Part shown: piece after piece, positions 37,013 through 46,267 of the stretch
How positions within the stretch are numbered: the first letter of the stretch is position 1
Layout of the letters: every line of letters starts with the position of its first letter
Origin: Flavobacterium johnsoniae
GTDB lineage: Bacteria; Bacteroidota; Bacteroidia; Flavobacteriales; Flavobacteriaceae
DNA length: 64,000 nucleotides
Direction: 5' to 3'
Assembly: GCF_001879205.1 (NCBI RefSeq)
Contig: NZ_MLFK01000010.1
Location: 310,001 to 374,000 of the forward strand
Position numbers and translations under genes: made by a program
The notes under the pieces: model-generated
What the model was told of the DNA's origin: nothing
Database searches by the model: none
The model's input: the letters and a program-made list of their open reading frames with translations, nothing else

Positions 37013-37063
37013 TTTTAATTATTTAAAAGTCAATTTTGAAATGTTTATCATTGGTATGCTTTA

Positions 37064-37164
37064 TTTAACCGCAAAGTTCGCAAGTTTTTACGCAAGGTTC
37101 GCAAAGCTGATTTTTAATCTTAGCGTGCTTTGCGTATTTTTTCTTTGCGAACTTTGCGGTTAAA
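37064..37164. repeat. Long inverted-repeat element, TTTAACCGCAAA family, copy 2
   Basis: TTTAACCGCAAAGTTCGCAA at 37064-37083 and a perfect 20-base complement ending at 37164 bound a 101-base element inside the lutA-lutB gap. It has the same outer arm as the elements at 28784 and 59817. Its hairpin could lower lutBC expression relative to lutA. Confidence 0.7.
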
Positions 37165-37184
37165 AGACACACTCAACATTTATT

Positions 37185-37925
37185 TTAGTTTTCGAGTGAA
37201 TTTAATATTTCAGCAATATGAATCGTTTTAATTCTGCTCTTCTGTCTTTTTAAAATTCCTTCTAAATGCATTAAGCAGGACATATCACCGCCTGTAATAT
37301 AATCGACATCATGACTTTCGTGATCTTTGATTCGGTCTTGCCCCATTTTTACCGAAACTGCTTCTTCGGTAACGCAGAATGTTCCTCCAAAACCACAGCA
37401 TTCATCTTTTCTGGTTAAAGCAACTAAATCAAGCCCTTTAATACTGTGCAGCAATTGTTCTGGTTTTGAGAAAAAAGGTGCGTTTAGTTCTGACATCTGC
37501 GAAAGCTTAAGACCTCGTTGTCCGTGGCAGCTTACGTGCATTCCTACTTTAAAAGGGAAACTTCCGTCGATATGATCGATTTTTAAAATATCAGTAATAA
37601 ATTCTGTTAATTCAAAAACGCGGCTTCTAATTTTTGCAGCTGCTTCTTCATTCTTTTCATCATGCAAATGATCTTTAACATGGAGCACACAGCTTCCTGA
37701 CGGACATACAATATAATCGAATCCAGAAAAGTTTTCTATAAAATTGGCGTCGCAGCCTTTTGTTAAATGTGCATAACCGCTGTTTGCCATCGGCTGGCCG
37801 CAACAGGTTTGTCCCATCGGAAAATGAACTTCACAGCCTAATTTCTGTAAAAGTTCATATGTCGCGATACCCACTTTTGGGTAAAACTGATCGACATAAC
37901 ACGGTATAAATAGCCCGATTTTCAT
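37185..37925 (-). CDS. lutA: LutA/YkgE-type CCG-domain subunit of L-lactate utilization complex
   Basis: The 246-residue protein has two CCG domains with the expected cysteines: GQTCCGQPMANSGY near residues 38-51, CPSGSCVLHVKDH, VSCHGQRGLK, and KDECCGFGGTFCVTEE near 172-187. These bind an unusual iron-sulfur cluster in this family. It is first of the lut genes and lies downstream of rhaK in the same orientation, so the set may be read with the rhamnose genes. Confidence 0.92.
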   Translation of the reverse strand: MKIGLFIPCYVDQFYPKVGIATYELLQKLGCEVHFPMGQTCCGQPMANSGYAHLTKGCDANFIENFSGFDYIVCPSGSCVLHVKDHLHDEKNEEAAAKIRSRVFELTEFITDILKIDHIDGSFPFKVGMHVSCHGQRGLKLSQMSELNAPFFSKPEQLLHSIKGLDLVALTRKDECCGFGGTFCVTEEAVSVKMGQDRIKDHESHDVDYITGGDMSCLMHLEGILKRQKSRIKTIHIAEILNSLEN

Positions 37926-38025
37926 TTTTTATTATTTTATTTTTTGCCCGCAGATTTGGCAGATTAAACCGATATACTCGCAGATTTTCTAAAATTAAAT
38001 CTGAATGAATCTGCTCGTTTGTTTG

Positions 38026-38059
38026 TCATTTCGATCCCGAAGCTTCGGGATCGAAATGA
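38026..38059. repeat. Palindromic repeat, TCATTTCGATCCCGA family, copy 2
   Basis: TCATTTCGATCCCGAA at 38026-38041 and its perfect complement at 38044-38059 leave a two-base loop. It matches the palindrome at 24716-24753 and lies between rhaK and lutA. Confidence 0.65.
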
Positions 38060-38118
38060 AAATACTATCTTAATTTCACGCACATTTTTAATTCTTAATC
38101 GATTTCTGCGTTATTATT

Positions 38119-39480
38119 TCAATGCTTATAAAATTTCAAATCAATCAAATCATTCTGGATTGGTTTCGGGTTCCAGTTTTGATGAATTGCCAATGCGGCT
38201 CCTAAAGCACTTGCCTGCGCCATCGAAGCGGCGTAAACCTCAACATCCGGGAAAGCCTCTGCCAGTAAATTCATGAAAATAGAATTTTTGCTGAAACCTC
38301 CGTCTACAAAAATTTTCTTTACAGGACTGTTATGAATAACTAAGTTAGTCGAAAATACCTGCTGTTCTACCAAATCCAGCATTAATTGATGATAGGCGAT
38401 TTCGTAGCTTTTAAACGTCGAAAGGTCTCTTTTTTGAAAAGGACATTCTTTCAGTATATCAAAATTATACTTTTTAGGGTAAATAATCTGAAAATTCAAT
38501 GCCCTTAAATTAGACACTACATTTTTATCGAAATAAACTTCTTTGTATGTATCAACCGGAACATTAAAGTATTCTGCCAATCGTTTTGTCTGCAGTTCGT
38601 GTTCGTTTCCTGCAAAAAGTCTTGCGGCTTTAACCGGCTTTTCTGTGTATTGCAGATAACACAAACAGTCGTTTTGCAGTTCTTCAAAAGTCAAAGATTT
38701 ATTATTGAAAGGATTTAAGGAGATGCTCCAGGTTCCTGTTGATAATAAAACAAAAGGCTCTGTAAAGTTGATGGTATACGGAATTATAGCCGATGAACTA
38801 TCGTGAAGCCCCGCGCCTACTGCCAAACCATCTTGATTTTTAATGATGTCTTTTCCATAATGAAAAGGCGGAATTTTACCATAAATGCCTTCATTTTTCA
38901 GCCATTTATGGTATTTCATTTTTTTGAAATTCCAAAGGTTGGTATGACAGCCCACACTTGTAATATCCGTATAAGCCTCATTGGTTAAAAGAAAACTCAA
39001 ATACTGAGGCAGATGCAGACAATATTCGACTTTATCGAACAAGTCAGGTCTTTCTTCTTTTAGACGGTAAAGCTGCATTCCTGAATTTAAGCTTCCCAAA
39101 ACCGGAGAAGCTGTTTTTACAGCAAACTTTTCCTTACCCTTATATTTGTTATAGAAGCCGTTTTTTAAATCCTCCGGATAATCTTTTAAATAATTATACA
39201 GAGGAGTTAAAACCTTTCCTTCTTTATCAATGTAGACAAAACTAGCACCATACGTGCTGAAATTAATGGCTTTTAAAACATAATTAGTCAATGCTTTTAT
39301 TTCTGACAAGCGTTCAAAAATCCAGCTTTTAAGCACTTCTATATCTTCGCAGGGAAAACCGTCTTCGTCGACCGTTTCGTCTAGATTGACTGATTTTTCC
39401 CAAACAATTTTATAATTTTCATCAAATAAAAAAACCTTTTTGTTTGTTTTACCAATATCAAAAATTGCAACTACATTCAT
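38119..39480 (-). CDS. rhaK: L-rhamnulokinase (FGGY family)
   Basis: The 453-residue kinase has the FGGY N-terminal phosphate motif VAIFDIGKTNKKVFLFD (residues 4-20), the second-domain motifs LLSTGTWSISLNPFN (about 244-258) and FVDGGFSKNSIFMNLLAEAFP (about 391-411). It phosphorylates L-rhamnulose to rhamnulose-1-phosphate in the cytoplasm. The assignment over other FGGY kinases rests on its place between a rhamnose isomerase and downstream lactate genes. In E. coli the gene is rhaB; rhaK is used for this type. Confidence 0.85.
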   Translation of the reverse strand: MNVVAIFDIGKTNKKVFLFDENYKIVWEKSVNLDETVDEDGFPCEDIEVLKSWIFERLSEIKALTNYVLKAINFSTYGASFVYIDKEGKVLTPLYNYLKDYPEDLKNGFYNKYKGKEKFAVKTASPVLGSLNSGMQLYRLKEERPDLFDKVEYCLHLPQYLSFLLTNEAYTDITSVGCHTNLWNFKKMKYHKWLKNEGIYGKIPPFHYGKDIIKNQDGLAVGAGLHDSSSAIIPYTINFTEPFVLLSTGTWSISLNPFNNKSLTFEELQNDCLCYLQYTEKPVKAARLFAGNEHELQTKRLAEYFNVPVDTYKEVYFDKNVVSNLRALNFQIIYPKKYNFDILKECPFQKRDLSTFKSYEIAYHQLMLDLVEQQVFSTNLVIHNSPVKKIFVDGGFSKNSIFMNLLAEAFPDVEVYAASMAQASALGAALAIHQNWNPKPIQNDLIDLKFYKH

Positions 39481-39493
39481 TTTTTAAATTGTA

Positions 39494-39568
39494 AATTGTG
39501 AGTTGTGAATTGTGAGTTGTGATTTTTGTTCAGTCTTTTTGTTAGATCATAATTCACAACTCACAATT
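39494..39568. repeat. AATTGTGAGTTGTGAATT inverted repeat between rhaI and rhaK
   Basis: The 18-base sequence AATTGTGAGTTGTGAATT at 39494-39511 has a perfect complement at 39551-39568. The left side contains a second partial tandem copy. It is a short interspersed repeat and could act as an intra-operon hairpin. Confidence 0.6.
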
Positions 39569-39573
39569 CATAA

Positions 39574-40848
39574 TTATAATCCTGTTGCTAATGTTTTTAA
39601 TCCTCTTTCTCCAATTAGATTTTTTCTCACAGCCAGGCTTCTGTACAATTCAACCGGATTTAAAGCTGCTCCGGAACGCAGACGAGCTTCGGCAACAAGA
39701 GCGCGAACGTCTGTACGGAAAGCATTTTGAAGAATTTCCTGTGCTTTTACCACATCGTTTTCTTCTTGTGCTTTTTCTAACGCTTTTCTGTCAACAGAAA
39801 GTGCCTGAGCATAAGCAATCATAATCGCTTCTACAGACTGCAGTAAATCTTCTAACGGATCTTTAATATTATGAGAAGCATCGATCATCCAGCCTAAATC
39901 TTTGGCGTGGTTCATTCCTCTCGCATCCATTCCTTCAACCAATTCGTTGAAAATCAAGAATAATTGGTATGGTTTTAAGGCTCCGGCAGTTAAATCGTCG
40001 TCACCATATTTTGAATCGTTAAAGTGGAAACCGCCCAGTTTGTTTTCCATTAATAATAAAGAAACAATCTGTTCGATATTCGCGTTTGGCAGATGATGCC
40101 CTAAATCGACTAAAGTCTGCGCTTTATCGCCTAACTTTTTAACATACGAATAAGACTGCCCCCAATCTGCTACTGTCGTTGAATAAAAGTTAGGCTCAGC
40201 ACATTTGTATTCTAAAAATAATTTCCAGTTTGAAGGCAGTGCATCGTAGATTTCCTCTAAGCTTTCTAATGTATTTTGATATGCTTTACGGAAGTTTAAT
40301 TGTCCAGGAAAGTTAGAACCATCTGCAAGCCATATAGTTAATGACTCAGATCCTAATTCGATTCCGTGTTTTATAACTTCGATATTGTGTGCGATCGCCT
40401 GCTTGCGAACCGCTTTGTTTACGTTTTGTAATGAACCGTACTTATAGGTATGTTCTGAGTCTGCCTGATCCTGAAATGTATTCGAGTTCATGGCGTCAAA
40501 TTTTAAATTATGCTGTGAAGCCAGTGCTTTTATGGCTTTATAATCCTGTGGAATGTCCCACGGAATATGAAGCGAAATAGCTCCTGAAGCATTGTTTAAT
40601 TTGTGAAGCAGACCAACATCTTCAATTTTTTCTTCGATTGAGCGAGGTTCTCCTCCACCGGCAAAACGACCAAATCTTGTTCCTCCGGTTCCTAAAGCCC
40701 AGGATGGAATTGCAATTTGAAAGTCGATTAATTTTTGGATAACCGCCTCTGTATTATCAATTTCTGATGCTGTAAAAACCAATTTATTTTGGTGTTTCTT
40801 TAATAATCCCTCATTATGAGATTCAATATGGTTTGATCCGATTATCAT
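39574..40848 (-). CDS. rhaI: L-rhamnose isomerase, Bacteroidota/Pseudomonas-type TIM barrel
   Basis: The 424-residue sugar isomerase shows PSWALGTGGTRFGRFAGGGEPRS (about 48-70), LHIPWDIPQ, the metal-site region EYKCAEPNFYSTTVADWGQSY (about 214-234) and LVDLGHHLPNANIEQIV followed by GGFHFNDSKYGDDDLTAG (about 273-290), with metal-binding Glu, Asp and His residues. It interconverts L-rhamnose and L-rhamnulose. It is the first gene of the rhaI-rhaK-lut group and sits downstream of an operator-like palindrome. Confidence 0.88.
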   Translation of the reverse strand: MIIGSNHIESHNEGLLKKHQNKLVFTASEIDNTEAVIQKLIDFQIAIPSWALGTGGTRFGRFAGGGEPRSIEEKIEDVGLLHKLNNASGAISLHIPWDIPQDYKAIKALASQHNLKFDAMNSNTFQDQADSEHTYKYGSLQNVNKAVRKQAIAHNIEVIKHGIELGSESLTIWLADGSNFPGQLNFRKAYQNTLESLEEIYDALPSNWKLFLEYKCAEPNFYSTTVADWGQSYSYVKKLGDKAQTLVDLGHHLPNANIEQIVSLLLMENKLGGFHFNDSKYGDDDLTAGALKPYQLFLIFNELVEGMDARGMNHAKDLGWMIDASHNIKDPLEDLLQSVEAIMIAYAQALSVDRKALEKAQEENDVVKAQEILQNAFRTDVRALVAEARLRSGAALNPVELYRSLAVRKNLIGERGLKTLATGL

Positions 40849-40893
40849 AATACTTTTTATTTTATTAGGGTTTACAAGATATGCAATTTTATT

Positions 40894-40920
40894 TTATATG
40901 TGTACTTTTAACACATATAA
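40894..40920. promoter_or_regulatory. Perfect palindrome upstream of rhaI, candidate operator
   Basis: TTATATGTGT at 40894-40903 and ACACATATAA at 40911-40920 are perfect 10-base inverted arms around seven bases. The centre-to-ATG distance is about 60 bases. It has no T run on either side, so it looks more like a dimeric regulator site than a terminator. The 317-base gap holding it has no open frame. Confidence 0.5.
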
Positions 40921-41084
40921 ATATAAACTGAACAATTTAGTCATTCTGTCTGCTCCCTGGTCTCGAGAAAAACCTATAATTGCAGATGTTTGAAATGGTT
41001 TTAATTATTTTCTAACTGTATTTCCTATGTTTAACTTTTATTCTGGGTTATAAGGTTTGTCTCGAAAATGTCTTCTAAAAAAAA

Positions 41085-41112
41085 TCTAACGCTCGAAATC
41101 TCGAACGTTAGA
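41085..41112 (-). terminator. Terminator of the rhaT-rhaDE operon
   Basis: Arms 41085-41095 and 41102-41112 (TCTAACGCTCG and CGAACGTTAGA) pair with one mismatch. On the minus strand a run of eight U follows. It lies 53 bases past the fused aldolase stop. Confidence 0.8.
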
Positions 41113-41165
41113 CCACAAAAAACCACTTTTGCTTAAACAAACTTATAAAAAAACTTAAATAATCT

Positions 41166-43316
41166 TTATCTATAAAAGCCCATTGCAACACCGCCGTCTA
41201 CGTTTAATGCATTTCCTGTAGATTTACCAAGTAAACCTCCAACAAAGGCAAAACAAGCGTTTGCAATATCATCCGGCAATATGATTTCATTTAATAACGT
41301 ACGTTTCGCATAGTAAGCCGGAAGTTCTTCAACCGTAACTCCGTATGCTTTTGCACGACCTTCTGCCCATCCGCCAGACCAAATATTGGAGTCTGAGATT
41401 ACAGCATCCGGATTTACTGTGTTTACACGAATTTTATCGGCTCCTAATTCGGCAGCCATTAAACGTGTTAAGTGTGCCTGAGCTGCTTTTGCAGAACCGT
41501 ATCCTGGATTATTTGGACCAGCAACTACTGCATTTTTAGAAACAATGTTGACAATATCTCCACCAAAACCTTGTTTACGCATTACTTCGATTCCGGCTTT
41601 AGAAACAATAAACTGCCCTTTTACCAAAATATCATATAATCTGTCCCACTCTTCAAGTGTATGCTCCGCAATAGATTTTGAAATACTGATTCCGGCATTA
41701 TTCACAATAATATCCACACCTCCAAAAGCTAAAGAAGCCTGATCTAATGCTAATTCTGTACTTGCTTCATCCGTTACGTTTAATAAAGTACTTGCAACAG
41801 CATCTTTTCCAAAAGCTTTTACAAACTCAGCCGTAGCGCCTTCCAAACGCTCTTCGTTAATATCGTTGATTACTACGCATGCACCTTCCTGAGCAAATTT
41901 CTTCGCGATAGCTTTACCAATTCCGCCTGCAGAGCCTGTAATTACAGCAACTCTTCCAGACAAGGCTTTTGGTTTTGGCATACGTTGTAATTTAGCTTCT
42001 TCCAATAACCAATATTCGATATCAAAAGCTTCCTGGTGAGGCAGTGACGTATATTCTGAAACAGCCTCTGCACCTTTCATAACATTTACTGCATTCACAT
42101 AATATTCTGATGCCAGACGTGCCATCGTTTTATCTTTCGCAAAAGTGAACATTCCAACTCCAGGATATAAAATCACAACCGGATTTGGGTCACGCATTGC
42201 AGGAGAATTTGATTTCTTGCAGGCATTGTAATAATCTTTGTACATGGCGCGGTAAGCTTCAAAAGCCGGAGCTAATTTTGCTTTAACCGCATTAATATCT
42301 GATAAATCTTCGTTTGGATCTAATTCTAATACCAGCGGACTGATTTTTGTTCTTAAAAAGTGATCCGGGCAGGAAGTTCCTAATGGAGCTAATTTTGAAA
42401 GATCGTTAGAATTGATGAATTCCAATACTCTCGCATCATCTGTATAATGACCAATCATTTGGCGTTCTGAAGAACAGAAACCTCTTAAAATTGGTGCTGC
42501 TTTTGCTGCTTTTAATTTACGGTCTGCTTCTGCAAGGCTTTCGATTTTCTGACCTCCAAAAACCGGACGTTTTTTTCCGTAGTTGTTTTCAAGATATTCA
42601 GCGCATTTCTCGATTACTTCCAGCGTATTGATATAACTTTCGTATGCAGTATCTCCCCAGGTAAATAAACCGTGAGAACCTAACATAATTCCTCTTAACT
42701 TTTTACCTTTCTTTTCAGCTTCTTCCAGACAGCTTCTTAATTGAAGCCCTAAGTCAAAGCCCGGACGCTGCCAGCCTACCCAGCCAATTTCTCCGTCAAA
42801 TAATTCTTCTGTGATTTTGGCACCATCTTTTGCAGCCGCGATTGCAATTGCCGCATCCGGATGAAGGTGGTCGATATGTTTGAACGGAAGAAAACCATGC
42901 AGAGGCGTATCGATAGAAGGTGCTTTTGAAGCCAGATCGAAAATACAATGATTGAATAATTCTACCATTTCATCTTCAAACTCAATTCCTCTATAAACAT
43001 TTTCAAGATTGCGAAGACGATCTAAATAAAGCGCTGCACAGCCTGATTTTGTCAATGTACCAATGTCACCGCCAGAACCTTTAATCCACATTACTTCTGA
43101 ACTTGCACCCGTTAACGGATCTTTGTCAGTAATTTTTACTGAAGTATTTCCTCCTCCATAGTTAGTCAATCTTAAATCGGCTCCTAATAAATTAGAACGA
43201 TAAATGAAAAGCGCTACTTCATCTCCTGCTAATGCTGCTGCTTTAGCGTCATCCCAAAGATAGCTTACATGCTTAAAATTCATAATTTTTGTATTTGTAT
43301 TGGACGTTGTTATCAT
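41166..43316 (-). CDS. Bifunctional rhamnulose-1-phosphate aldolase / lactaldehyde dehydrogenase
   Basis: This fusion of 716 residues joins two enzymes. The N-terminal class II aldolase half (about 1-440) carries NYGGGNTSVKI and the zinc-site region HGFLPFKHIDHLHPDAAIAIA. The C-terminal SDR half (about 455-716) has GRVAVITGSAGGIGKAIA, NNAGISISKS and YGSAKAAQAHLTR. It would split rhamnulose-1-phosphate into dihydroxyacetone phosphate and L-lactaldehyde and oxidize the latter to L-lactate, which LutABC then uses. The frame starts at 43316; a start at the internal ATG 43283 (MNFKHVSYLWDDAK) is also plausible. rhaT lies 17 bases upstream. Confidence 0.92.
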   Translation of the reverse strand: MITTSNTNTKIMNFKHVSYLWDDAKAAALAGDEVALFIYRSNLLGADLRLTNYGGGNTSVKITDKDPLTGASSEVMWIKGSGGDIGTLTKSGCAALYLDRLRNLENVYRGIEFEDEMVELFNHCIFDLASKAPSIDTPLHGFLPFKHIDHLHPDAAIAIAAAKDGAKITEELFDGEIGWVGWQRPGFDLGLQLRSCLEEAEKKGKKLRGIMLGSHGLFTWGDTAYESYINTLEVIEKCAEYLENNYGKKRPVFGGQKIESLAEADRKLKAAKAAPILRGFCSSERQMIGHYTDDARVLEFINSNDLSKLAPLGTSCPDHFLRTKISPLVLELDPNEDLSDINAVKAKLAPAFEAYRAMYKDYYNACKKSNSPAMRDPNPVVILYPGVGMFTFAKDKTMARLASEYYVNAVNVMKGAEAVSEYTSLPHQEAFDIEYWLLEEAKLQRMPKPKALSGRVAVITGSAGGIGKAIAKKFAQEGACVVINDINEERLEGATAEFVKAFGKDAVASTLLNVTDEASTELALDQASLAFGGVDIIVNNAGISISKSIAEHTLEEWDRLYDILVKGQFIVSKAGIEVMRKQGFGGDIVNIVSKNAVVAGPNNPGYGSAKAAQAHLTRLMAAELGADKIRVNTVNPDAVISDSNIWSGGWAEGRAKAYGVTVEELPAYYAKRTLLNEIILPDDIANACFAFVGGLLGKSTGNALNVDGGVAMGFYR

Positions 43317-43333
43317 ATATTTTTTTCAGTTAT

Positions 43334-44383
43334 TTACAAAGAGTTTCCAATTCCGACCAAAACAATCGAAAGCATTATCAACCCAATTCCCCAAAGGAAA
43401 GTCCTGAATGTTTTTTTCGACACCCCAGACCATTCTTTTAAATAAAATCCCCAGAAGTTAGCCGTTAGAATAATAGTTGCCATGTGGAGAATCCATGAAC
43501 TGGCTCCGTTTCCTAATTTGCTTTCGCCCATTCCGTAGAAGAAAAACTGCAGGAACCACATTGTTCCGGCCAGTGCAGAAAACAAAACGTTTTTAGTTAT
43601 TGGTGTGGCTTTATTGGTATAATCGCCAATTGTTCTATTTTTGAAATTAAGGTACAAACACCAGATAAAATTGGTAGTCAAACCTCCCCAAAGCAAAACA
43701 ATATAGGTTACGTTATTTTGAAACAAAGGATTACAGCCAAACTCAACTGCTTTTTCAGCCATTGGTTTTCCTGCTTCGATTCCGTAATTAAAAAACGAAC
43801 TTAAAATTCCGGAAATTACCGCTACAGTTAAGCCTTTTGCCAAACTAAAATCTTTATCCTTGTCTTCGTGTCCTGTTGCAAAATCTTTTTCTTTCAGCAT
43901 TCCTGCTTTTCCTGAAATAGCAATTCCTAAAAGACAGACTGCTACGCCAAGCAAAACCAATTGCCCTCCGGAAGTTGCCAGCATATCTGTAAAAGAAATT
44001 TTACCATCTGTTGGGTACAAATCGTAGTAAATGGAAGGAACCAATGCTCCAAAAGCAGAACAAAATCCTAAAGTAATTGAATTACCAAGTGACATCCCTA
44101 AATAACGAACGCCAAGACCGTATGTTAAGCCCCCAATCCCCCAGATCAATCCCATTGAATAAGTAAAGGCTTTGATAGATGGTGAAGCTGCAATAATAAT
44201 ATCTGTAAAGTTTGGAATCGTTAAATAAGCTGCAATTGGCGGCACGATTAACCAGGAGAAAAAACCGCCCACAAGCCAGTAACTTTCCCAGGCCCAGTCT
44301 TTAACTTTTTTAAAAGGCATATAAAAACTACCTGAAGAGAATCCTCCGATAGAATGAAAAATGATTCCTAATAATGATTCCAT
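43334..44383 (-). CDS. rhaT: L-rhamnose-proton symporter
   Basis: The 349-residue protein has ten hydrophobic segments and RhaT family motifs: GGFSSGSFYMPFKKVKDWAWESYW (about 13-36), GIGGLTYGLGVRYLGMSLGNS (about 81-101) and the C-terminal FRTFLWGIGLIMLSIVLVG. It brings L-rhamnose into the cytoplasm with a proton. It is the first gene of its operon, and an operator-like motif lies 75-89 bases upstream. Confidence 0.95.
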   Translation of the reverse strand: MESLLGIIFHSIGGFSSGSFYMPFKKVKDWAWESYWLVGGFFSWLIVPPIAAYLTIPNFTDIIIAASPSIKAFTYSMGLIWGIGGLTYGLGVRYLGMSLGNSITLGFCSAFGALVPSIYYDLYPTDGKISFTDMLATSGGQLVLLGVAVCLLGIAISGKAGMLKEKDFATGHEDKDKDFSLAKGLTVAVISGILSSFFNYGIEAGKPMAEKAVEFGCNPLFQNNVTYIVLLWGGLTTNFIWCLYLNFKNRTIGDYTNKATPITKNVLFSALAGTMWFLQFFFYGMGESKLGNGASSWILHMATIILTANFWGFYLKEWSGVSKKTFRTFLWGIGLIMLSIVLVGIGNSL

Positions 44384-44457
44384 TTAATAATTTTGTTTGT
44401 GGTTAATTGTGATAGTTAATTTGGTTTTGTAAAATAATATAATGTAAAAATTAAAAC

Positions 44458-44472
44458 TGTCCTGTACTATCC
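44458..44472. promoter_or_regulatory. Candidate rhamnose-regulon operator, site A
   Basis: TGTCCTGTACTATCC lies between rhaT and the divergent GntR regulator. It aligns with GTATCCTGTACTATGA (minus strand, 63573-63588) and GTATCCTGTACCTACC (63499-63514). The shared TCCTGTACTA core is ten bases long. No open frame is present in this 358-base divergent gap (44384-44741). Confidence 0.55.
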
Positions 44473-44741
44473 TTTATGATTCGGGTAAATTATGTTAAAA
44501 GTGCGCAGTAAATGCAAAGATCAATTCGATTATATTGGAAAAATAAATTTAAAAACCCTATTTTAGCAATCGATTTCGTAATTATATTATCTTCAGATTA
44601 GTATTCCAATAAAACGACTGACAGAAGATAAAATAAGCCTTATTTAATTTTTATTATTTGTAAGGAAAGTAATAAAATCAATACGTAAGCAGGTTTTTAA
44701 AACATGCTTTTATAAAATTACAATTAAAAAAATTATGTTTC

Positions 44742-45818
44742 ATGGATAACCATAAACCTGATTTGCAAAATACAAGCATGATTAAATTAATTAAAATAGA
44801 CGAAGATTCGAGGGTTCCAAAATACAAACAAATTGTAGACTCGATTTTGCAGAATATTGCCAATGGAAATTTAAAAATCAACCAAAAAATTCCTTCTATA
44901 AACAGCTTCAGCGAAGAGTTTTACATGTCTCGCGATACTGTGGAGAAAGCCTATAATATTTTAAAAGAAAGAAAAATTATCTCATCAATTAGAGGAAAAG
45001 GCTATTATATAACCCGCACAAAACTCGAATCTAAAGTCAATGTTTTGTTCTTATTTAATAAGCTGAGCGCCTATAAAATGAAAACTTACAGCTCTTTTAT
45101 TAATACGCTTGGCGCAAATGCCCACACTGATCTACATATTTATCATTGCGATGAAACGCTGTTTTTAAATCTTTTAGACAAGTTTGAAGGCGCTTATGAT
45201 TACTACGTAATTACCACCCATTTTAAAACAGATGAACTAAAACATTTAAGTTTTACCGATGAAGTTGCCAAAGCCATCCAGCGAATTCCGGAAGAAAAGC
45301 TGGTTTTAATGGATAACATCAAACTATCGTTAGAAGGCGAAATCATTAAAATTTATCAGGATTTTGAAAATGATATTTACAATGCTTTAAAAGAGGGCTT
45401 AGAAAAAATATCAAAATATAAAAAACTCATTTTAGTTTATCCGGATAAAGCCGTTTATCCTTATCCGAGAAGAATTCTACACGGATTTAGAAAGTTCTGT
45501 GTCGAACATGAAATCAACTTTGAGATCCTGAGCGAAGTTTACGACGATATGATCCTGAAAAAAGGTGATTTATTTATAACAATTGAAGAATCTGATCTGG
45601 TGAATTTAATGAAACAGATTCGGGATGAAGAATTTGTTTTAGGAAAAGACATTGGCGTTATATCCTACAACGACACACCCTTAAAAGAGTTATTAGGCAT
45701 AACAGTAATGTCAACCGATTTTAATATTATGGGCGAAACCGCCGCAAGAATGATCTTGAATAAAGAAAAAGGACAGTTTAAAGTGCCTTTTAATTTTATT
45801 GATAGAAATTCTATTTAA
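44742..45818 (+). CDS. GntR-family regulator with sugar-binding domain, probable rhamnose regulator
   Basis: The 358-residue protein has a GntR winged helix (about residues 25-90: VPKYKQIVDSILQNIANGNLKINQKIPS, then YMSRDTVEKAYNILKERKIISSIRGKGYYI). The rest is a periplasmic-binding-protein-like sensor domain (YDYYVITTHF, LVLMDNIKLSL, IGVISYNDTPLKELL, MGETAARMIL), as in AraR-type regulators. It is divergent from rhaT, so rhamnose or a rhamnose metabolite is the likely ligand. The shared 15-bp motif upstream of rhaT and of the DUF4450/GH2 pair is its best candidate site. Confidence 0.88.
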   Translation: MDNHKPDLQNTSMIKLIKIDEDSRVPKYKQIVDSILQNIANGNLKINQKIPSINSFSEEFYMSRDTVEKAYNILKERKIISSIRGKGYYITRTKLESKVNVLFLFNKLSAYKMKTYSSFINTLGANAHTDLHIYHCDETLFLNLLDKFEGAYDYYVITTHFKTDELKHLSFTDEVAKAIQRIPEEKLVLMDNIKLSLEGEIIKIYQDFENDIYNALKEGLEKISKYKKLILVYPDKAVYPYPRRILHGFRKFCVEHEINFEILSEVYDDMILKKGDLFITIEESDLVNLMKQIRDEEFVLGKDIGVISYNDTPLKELLGITVMSTDFNIMGETAARMILNKEKGQFKVPFNFIDRNSI

Positions 45819-45850
45819 AACTTTTATTGTTTAAAATAAGCAGAAAGTGA

Positions 45851-45879
45851 ATGGAGATGTTTTTATATCTCCATTTTTA
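45851..45879 (+). terminator. Terminator after the GntR gene
   Basis: ATGGAGAT at 45851-45858 pairs with ATCTCCAT at 45867-45874 and is followed by T residues. Confidence 0.7.
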
Positions 45880-45987
45880 TTATAATTAAGCAATTAGGTC
45901 AAAAATAAGTTTCAAATACAGGAGGAAATAAATCCGCTGAATACTGCTTTGAATTTCTACACCCTACAGTGCATGCGGAAAAAACGA

Positions 45988-46160
45988 TCAAATTGACCAC
46001 GCTTTTCAGCATAAGGCCGCTATCTGGTTTCGGTTCAAATTGACCACCATAAAATCTACTTCTTTTTCATGCTGTTAAACCATGGAACTGTATAAAACTA
46101 CAGACTATGGCAAATAACAAACTAGACATAAATAAAATTAGAAAAGTCATAAGTTGCACT
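45988..46160 (+). mobile_element. Remnant of an IS21-family insertion sequence
   Basis: Two direct copies of TCAAATTGACCAC at 45988-46000 and 46035-46047, 47 bases apart, resemble the repeated terminal binding sites of IS21 elements. At 46107 an ATG opens MANNKLDINKIRKVIS, which resembles the start of IstA transposases of Bacteroidota. Similarity is lost after about 15 residues and the frame stops at 46214. No istB is present. It marks the left border of the accessory region. Confidence 0.6.
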
Positions 46161-46267
46161 TACCGTGTCAAATTGTTTTGCTTCTATAATTGGAATACCG
46201 TCCCTATTCTTTAAGTATCTTTATACTACTACATCAAAACCATCGTTACTCCCATATCACCATTAGA

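Noticed and set aside
43317..43333. A promoter between rhaT and the fused aldolase gene
   Set aside because: The gap is only 17 bases and has no promoter box, so the two genes share one transcript.
45988..46214. The 35-codon frame at 46107 as a functional small gene
   Set aside because: Its first 16 codons resemble the start of an IS21 transposase and the rest is out of register, so a decayed element explains it better.
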